Shown here piece after piece: positions 6,011-9,775 of a stretch of 9,775 bases of DNA (its first letter is position 1; every line of letters starts with the position of its first letter). The position numbers were made by a program, and so were the translations under genes. The DNA is from Spirochaetales bacterium (GTDB lineage Bacteria > Spirochaetota > Spirochaetia > Treponematales > UBA12059). Below the pieces are notes generated by a model that saw nothing but the letters and a program-made list of their open reading frames with translations, was not told the DNA's origin and made no database searches. The stretch spans positions 1 to 9,775 of the forward strand of contig JAFGUM010000416.1 in the NCBI GenBank assembly GCA_016938515.1, given 5' to 3'.

Positions 6011-6889
6011 GTGGCAGACGACGAGAACCCCGTAGTCAACCCGGAAGAACAAGCGGCGCACTACACCAGCGCCATACACGCGTTCGCCCGGGGTTATAAC
6101 AAAGGTATCGTGCTGTCGTCGGTTACGAGACATTCGCTGGAGATCCTTGACGATTCGATGACCGGCATAGAGTCGGGGCTGTCTACAATCGTAGCCGCGT
6201 TTGAGGAAATCCGGGCCACGAGCGGGTCTACCGCCGTCAACGCCGAGCGCATAGAATCGATGATGCACGATGTTCTGGGCGGGAACGAGAACCTTGACGC
6301 GGGCATCTCGGCCAGGGTGGAAGACGTCAATCACGGCGTATCGGTGGCACGCGACCTCGGCGCGATGTTCACCAGCCTCAAGGAAAAGACCGCCGGCGTA
6401 GCTACCATAACGGACGCCATACAGGACGTATCAGACCGCACCAATATCCTGGCCATCAACGCGTCCATAGAAGCCGCGCGGGCGGGCTCTGTTGGCAAGG
6501 GCTTTCGCATCATAGCCAATGAAGTGCGCGCGCTCGCGGGACAGACGGGGGATTTTGCCAAGCAAATAGAGTCGAGCATCGGCGAGCTTTCCAACGCCGT
6601 CGGGGCTATCGCGTCGAGGATGGATGAGTTCGTAGCCTTGTTTACGCGCTTTCGCGATTCGTTTGACGAAGTTGGAGCCAATTCGGCAGAGAACGCCGCC
6701 AGCGTCAGGCAGGCAAGCCAGTTTCTGGCGCAGATAGCGGGAGCTATCAAAGAGGAAACGATGGCGCTGGGAGATGGGCTCGACTCCCTGGAAGCCATTA
6801 CCGCCGGCGCCAGGGATACCCACGCCGTGTTCGCCGCTCTCCGGGCCAGCCACGACTATCTGGATACCCTGCTGGATCGAAAATCGTGA
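6011..6889 (+). CDS. Soluble methyl-accepting chemotaxis-type receptor, probable ODP partner
   Basis: A 292-residue, almost wholly helical protein without membrane segments or signal peptide. The cytoplasmic hairpin tip is clear at about 133-176: the I-x-D-V-S-D-R-T-N145-I-L-A-I-N-A-S core, then I-E154-A-A-R157-A-G and G-K-G-F-R-I-I-A-N-E-V-R-A-L-A. This is the CheA/CheW contact region of chemoreceptors. Helical arms run from about 40 to 132 and from 177 to 288, so the molecule is a short hairpin dimer. Residues 1-40 form no recognised sensor domain and could be where a protein partner docks. No CheR-tethering C-terminal pentapeptide is seen. It starts with GTG 2 bases after the ODP stop, with only a weak GGA 7 bases before, so translational coupling is likely. 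Role inferred: relay of the diiron sensor state to the kinase array. Confidence 0.9.
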   Translation: MADDENPVVNPEEQAAHYTSAIHAFARGYNKGIVLSSVTRHSLEILDDSMTGIESGLSTIVAAFEEIRATSGSTAVNAERIESMMHDVLGGNENLDAGISARVEDVNHGVSVARDLGAMFTSLKEKTAGVATITDAIQDVSDRTNILAINASIEAARAGSVGKGFRIIANEVRALAGQTGDFAKQIESSIGELSNAVGAIASRMDEFVALFTRFRDSFDEVGANSAENAASVRQASQFLAQIAGAIKEETMALGDGLDSLEAITAGARDTHAVFAALRASHDYLDTLLDRKS

Positions 6890-7863
6890 GCCGGGCTACC
6901 AGCAAGCCGCTGGCCGTCGTAACAGATGACCGTTTCGGCTCTGTGGACGAAGAACGTAAGGTACTCGAAGAGCTCGGCGTAGAACTGCGCGTCGCTTCGT
7001 GCGCCAGCTCGGCTGACGTCGCGCTCGCCTGCGCTGACGCCGACGCGATACTGGTAAACCTCGCACCTATAGACGCGGCTGCCATCACCGCGATGCCCCG
7101 ACTCAGGGTCGTATCCCGCTACGGCATAGGCATGGACAACGTAGATCAGGTAGCCTGCGCCAGTCGCGGCATCGCGGTTGCAAACGTACCTGGCTACTGC
7201 GACGACGAGGTTGCCGAGCACGCGCTTGGCCTCCTGTTGGCGATGACGCGCGGCGTTGCTGAGCGCGATGCTGCCGTCCGCACCGGCGCCTGGAACGTGC
7301 CCACCCCGCAGCGCGCCGTCTCCGGCTCCACGGTGGGCGTCGCCGGTTTCGGCGGCGCCGGCCGGGCTTTTGCCCGGGCCGTACTAGGCCTCAGACCGGC
7401 GAGCCTCATCGTCTGGAGCCCCACCACAACGCAGGCTCGGCTCGATGAAGCTCTCGGCCCGCTGGCTTCGGCCTTCGGGGTACGGCTCGCCGCCGTATCC
7501 TTTGATGAGCTCCTGACAGAGTCTGACTTCCTGTCAGTACACCTGCGCCTCGAGCCGAGTTCGGCGGGTATTTTCGGGCGCGGCGAGTTTTTGCGCATGA
7601 AACCGGGTTCGTTTTTCGTAAGCACCGCGCGCGGTGGCCTGGTGGACTCAGCCGCGCTGGCCGAAGTCTTGCGTGCCGGCTATCTCGCCGGCGTCGGCCT
7701 CGACGTGCTCGACACCGAGCCGCCGCCGCCGGATCACCCCCTGCTTTCGTCGCCACGCGTCGTGCTTACAGACCACTGCGCGTACCGCTCGACGCGGTCG
7801 GTGTCGGAACTTAAGCGACGCTGCGCTCAGAACGCGGCCCGCGGACTTGGCCTGATCACCTGA
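6886..7863 (+). CDS. D-isomer specific 2-hydroxyacid dehydrogenase family protein
   Basis: A 325-residue protein of usual family length (PGDH/CtBP/glyoxylate reductase type). It shows the R-Y-G-I-G-M-D-N-V-D motif (78-87), the nucleotide-binding glycine motif G154-F-G-G-A-G159, and a complete catalytic set: R249 in T-A-R-G-G-L-V-D, E278 in D-V-L-D-T-E-P, H297 in L-T-D-H-C. Members reduce 2-keto acids to D-2-hydroxy acids, or the reverse, with NAD(P)H in the cytoplasm. At the end of the second beta strand of the nucleotide fold the usual Asp is S178 (V-W-S-P), which suggests NADP(H) rather than NAD(H). There is no ACT domain as in long SerA forms. The GTG start overlaps the receptor stop as GTGA. 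The substrate cannot be told from sequence. Confidence 0.88.
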   Translation: MSRATSKPLAVVTDDRFGSVDEERKVLEELGVELRVASCASSADVALACADADAILVNLAPIDAAAITAMPRLRVVSRYGIGMDNVDQVACASRGIAVANVPGYCDDEVAEHALGLLLAMTRGVAERDAAVRTGAWNVPTPQRAVSGSTVGVAGFGGAGRAFARAVLGLRPASLIVWSPTTTQARLDEALGPLASAFGVRLAAVSFDELLTESDFLSVHLRLEPSSAGIFGRGEFLRMKPGSFFVSTARGGLVDSAALAEVLRAGYLAGVGLDVLDTEPPPPDHPLLSSPRVVLTDHCAYRSTRSVSELKRRCAQNAARGLGLIT

Positions 7864-7876
7864 GGCTGAAAACAGC

Positions 7877-8638
7877 ATGAGAAACACCCAGCGTAGCGAG
7901 CTGGCCGTCTGCGGCCTGGAATCGGTTCGTGCCCTCGCGGAACAGCGCCCCCAGGCGGTGCGCAGGTTTTTTTACGCTGAAGAGCGGGCGCGGGACTTTG
8001 GGCGCCTGTGTTCAACGCTCGCGGCGGCCAAGCGGCCGTACCGCCTTGTAAGCGCCGACGAGCTGCGCAAGCTGTCGGGCACAGAGCACCACCAGGGCGT
8101 CGTCGCCATGATAGAAGACACGCCGCTTACAGTAGTCAGCGATGCGCTCGTACAGAGCTGGGCGGAATCCGGGGCAGGCGTAGTCGTGCTGGACAGGGTA
8201 GGTGACGACCATAACCTGGGCGCCATCGCCAGGGCCGCCGCTTTTTTCGGGTGGTCGGCCATCGTCGTGGCGCGCGATGACGGCGCGGCGCGGCTTACCA
8301 CGTCGGCGTTCCGGGTGGCCCGGGGAGCACTCGAACGCATCCCGGTGTACCGCGATGAAACGGCGGCGCGCTTCGTACGCCGGTGCCACCCGGCCATCAT
8401 GACGATAGGCGCTGATCACCGCGGAACGAATACGGTGAGGGAACTGGGCTTGGAGCCGCGCTCGATCGCCGTAGTCCTCGGCAATGAAGAAACGGGACTG
8501 TCCCCCGCTGTACGGGAAGCCTGCGACAGGCTGGTTCGGATAACAGGCGCGGGCGCGGTGGAGAGCCTCAACGTGTCGCAGGCGGCCGCCGTATTCCTGT
8601 ACGAGCTCTGTCCCCATCGCGGAGGCGGAGCCAGGTGA
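7877..8638 (+). CDS. SpoU/TrmH-family RNA 2'-O-methyltransferase (RlmB/YfiF-like)
   Basis: A 253-residue SPOUT methyltransferase. Residues 1-80 resemble the L30e-like RNA substrate-binding domain of RlmB/YfiF proteins, ending in S-G-T-E-H-H-Q-G-V-V-A (67-77). The catalytic domain has the three SpoU motifs: motif 1 L-D-R-V-x-D-x-H-N113-L-G-A-I-x-R119; motif 2 V-V-L-G-N-E204-E-T-G-L-S (199-209); and motif 3 G-A-V-E-S-L-N232-V-S-Q-A-A (226-237). N113, R119, E204 and the S-L-N-V-S segment form the S-adenosylmethionine knot and active site. It would methylate a ribose 2'-OH in rRNA or tRNA. The G-T-E-H-H segment looks closest to YfiF-type members, whose target I cannot name. The ATG lies 13 bases after the dehydrogenase stop, with no strong ribosome site. 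Confidence 0.9.
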   Translation: MRNTQRSELAVCGLESVRALAEQRPQAVRRFFYAEERARDFGRLCSTLAAAKRPYRLVSADELRKLSGTEHHQGVVAMIEDTPLTVVSDALVQSWAESGAGVVVLDRVGDDHNLGAIARAAAFFGWSAIVVARDDGAARLTTSAFRVARGALERIPVYRDETAARFVRRCHPAIMTIGADHRGTNTVRELGLEPRSIAVVLGNEETGLSPAVREACDRLVRITGAGAVESLNVSQAAAVFLYELCPHRGGGAR

Positions 8639-9021
8639 TGCGTTGCATGCTCGATACCAACGCGTTTGACCGCATCCTTGCCGACCCCGAAGTCGCTTAT
8701 GAGCTGCTGAACCGCCGTGACGTCAGGCTGTTGGTGTCACCGGTGCAGCTGCGTGAGCTTGAAGCGGTGCCGGATGAAGCGCGGCGTGGGAGGCTCCTGG
8801 AACTGGCTGCCAGCCTCTGCGCGACCGTTGGAGCGGACGTTGCCGAAAATGCGCAAGGCCGACACGATGCCGATGCCGCCATAGCCGCCGCGAGCGCCGC
8901 CCGCTGCGACGTCCTCGTCAGCGATGACCGCGGGCTGCTTGAACACGCTTCAAACCACGGGGTGCGCGTGCTGGACTTCGACGACTTCGTGCGCCGAATC
9001 GTGTTCGGGAGGAGCCGATGA
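8635..9021 (+). CDS. PIN-domain protein (putative ribonuclease)
   Basis: A small 128-residue protein that is a single PIN domain. The acidic residues expected of the metal-dependent RNase site are D7 in M-L-D7-T-N, E41 or E43 in L-R-E-L-E, D80 in A-D80-A-A-I-A-A, and D97/D98 in L-V-S-D-D-R. Start choice: GTG 8635 overlaps the methyltransferase stop as GTGA; ATG 8638 overlaps it by one base and has GGAG 7 bases before it, so the protein may be one residue shorter. The stop overlaps the transporter ATG (ATGA). PIN proteins are often VapC-type toxins, but no antitoxin-sized gene lies beside it, so an RNA processing role or an orphan toxin are both open. Confidence 0.85.
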   Translation: MMRCMLDTNAFDRILADPEVAYELLNRRDVRLLVSPVQLRELEAVPDEARRGRLLELAASLCATVGADVAENAQGRHDADAAIAAASAARCDVLVSDDRGLLEHASNHGVRVLDFDDFVRRIVFGRSR

Positions 9022-9775
9022 TCAAGGCTTTCGCGCTGGGACTACTCTCGTCGCTGTTCTTCGCCGTCACCTTCGTACTCAACCGGCAGATGGATGTTGG
9101 CGGCGGGCACTGGATATGGACGGCGTCGCTGCGCTTTTTTTTCATGACGCCCATGCTGTTTCTGATCCTGCTTCCCGGGCGACGATACCGCGCCACGCTG
9201 GCAGAGATACGGGCGGCTCCCTCGCGCTGGCTCTTGTGGAGCAGCGTTGGCTTTGGACTATTCTACGCCGGAATCTGCGCGGCCTCGGCATACGGGCCGG
9301 CGTGGCTCGTCGCTTCTACCTGGCAGGTTACCATCGTAGCCGGCGTCCTCCTGACGCCGCTCCTTGAACGAGCTGACAGGAACGACAGCAAGCTGGTACG
9401 ACGCTCCATCCCGTTGCGGCAGCTCGTCATTTCACTGGTAATACTTGGCGGCGTAGTGCTCGTGCAGGTGCGCGACGCGGGGGCAGGATCGATGCGGGAC
9501 GCCGTCGTCGGCTTTACGCTCGTACTGGTAGCCGCGTTCGCGTACCCCCTGGGCAACCGCTCGATGATGCGGCTGCTGGAAGGGCGGCTTGATACGCTGG
9601 GGCGGGTGTTCGGGATGACGCTGTGCAGCCTGCCGCTGTGGATAGCGCTGTCGCTCGTCGCGCTGGCCATCGGCGAGCGACCCACCACCGGACAATACGC
9701 CCAGACCTTTGTCGTGGCGCTGTTTGCCGGGGTAATCGCGACGTTCCTGTTCTTCAAGGCCACCGAGATGGTGCG
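9018..9775 (+). CDS. DMT-superfamily transporter, multidrug resistance efflux type (partial, C-terminus beyond the window)
   Basis: Translated by hand from the ATG at 9018, the frame is open for 252 codons to the window edge. It encodes a very hydrophobic protein with about eight membrane segments visible, starting M-I-K-A-F-A-L-G and continuing F-F-A-V-T-F-V-L-N-R. The segment G-G-x-W-I-W-T-A-S-L-R-F-F-F-M matches the 'multidrug resistance efflux transporter' group (PF13536, EmrE-like) of the drug/metabolite transporter superfamily. It would sit in the inner membrane and move a small molecule; the substrate is not predictable. The ATG overlaps the PIN stop (ATGA), with GGAGGAG immediately upstream (9008-9014), so it belongs to the same operon. 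A run of eight T (9135-9142) lies within the coding frame. Confidence 0.88.
   Translation, partial: MIKAFALGLLSSLFFAVTFVLNRQMDVGGGHWIWTASLRFFFMTPMLFLILLPGRRYRATLAEIRAAPSRWLLWSSVGFGLFYAGICAASAYGPAWLVASTWQVTIVAGVLLTPLLERADRNDSKLVRRSIPLRQLVISLVILGGVVLVQVRDAGAGSMRDAVVGFTLVLVAAFAYPLGNRSMMRLLEGRLDTLGRVFGMTLCSLPLWIALSLVALAIGERPTTGQYAQTFVVALFAGVIATFLFFKATEMV

Noticed and set aside
5669..6334. A 221-codon open frame on the minus strand across the ODP/receptor junction
   Set aside because: It is antisense to two well-supported genes, shows no recognisable domain, and is explained by high GC content.
8012..8617. A 201-codon open frame on the minus strand opposite the methyltransferase
   Set aside because: It is antisense to all SpoU motifs and has no domain or ribosome site of its own.
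8635..9021. Classic VapBC toxin-antitoxin module
   Set aside because: The PIN gene fits the toxin half, but no antitoxin gene is adjacent on either side.
7967..9142. T-runs at 7967-7973, 8242-8247 and 9135-9142 as terminators
   Set aside because: All lie inside coding frames as Phe codons and no GC-rich stem directly precedes them.

Overview
The window reads as a compact, high-GC bacterial chromosome segment, most likely from a spirochaete (Spirochaetota). This is inferred from gene content: a stand-alone diiron metallo-beta-lactamase-fold protein directly followed by a short soluble chemoreceptor, as in the Treponema denticola oxygen-sensing (ODP) chemotaxis pair, plus a 7TM-DISM sensor kinase with a response regulator. 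No rRNA, tRNA, mobile element or CRISPR array was seen. No gene-free stretch exceeds about 135 bases.

The layout is two divergent operons firing from a short intergenic region (about 5099-5231). The leftward operon (minus strand) starts at a near-consensus promoter (-35 TTGACC, 17-base spacer, -10 TATACT). It encodes a membrane-anchored alpha/beta hydrolase (4076-5098), a cytoplasmic GH5 glycosidase resembling sterylglucosidase/glucosylceramidase-like enzymes (2116-4041), a 7TM-DISM LytS/YehU-type histidine kinase (243-2093), and a response regulator overlapping the kinase by ATGA and cut off by the window edge (1-246). One reading is a lipid or glycolipid hydrolysis module with its own two-component system. 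The kinase/regulator part is visibly less GC-rich than the enzyme part.

The rightward operon (plus strand) is very tightly packed: ODP-like oxygen/iron sensor (5232-6008), soluble chemoreceptor (6011-6889), D-2-hydroxyacid dehydrogenase family protein (6886-7863), SpoU/TrmH-type RNA 2'-O-methyltransferase (7877-8638), PIN-domain protein (8635-9021) and a DMT-type multidrug-resistance-efflux-like transporter (9018 to beyond the edge). Neighbours overlap by GTGA/ATGA or lie 2-13 bases apart, so they are probably co-transcribed and translationally coupled. The first two form a coherent sensory unit: the diiron protein would detect oxygen or iron and the receptor would pass the signal to CheW/CheA. 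The four downstream genes have no obvious link to chemotaxis and may simply share the transcript.

Two real genes run off the window edges: the response regulator on the left and the transporter on the right. Both were translated by hand.
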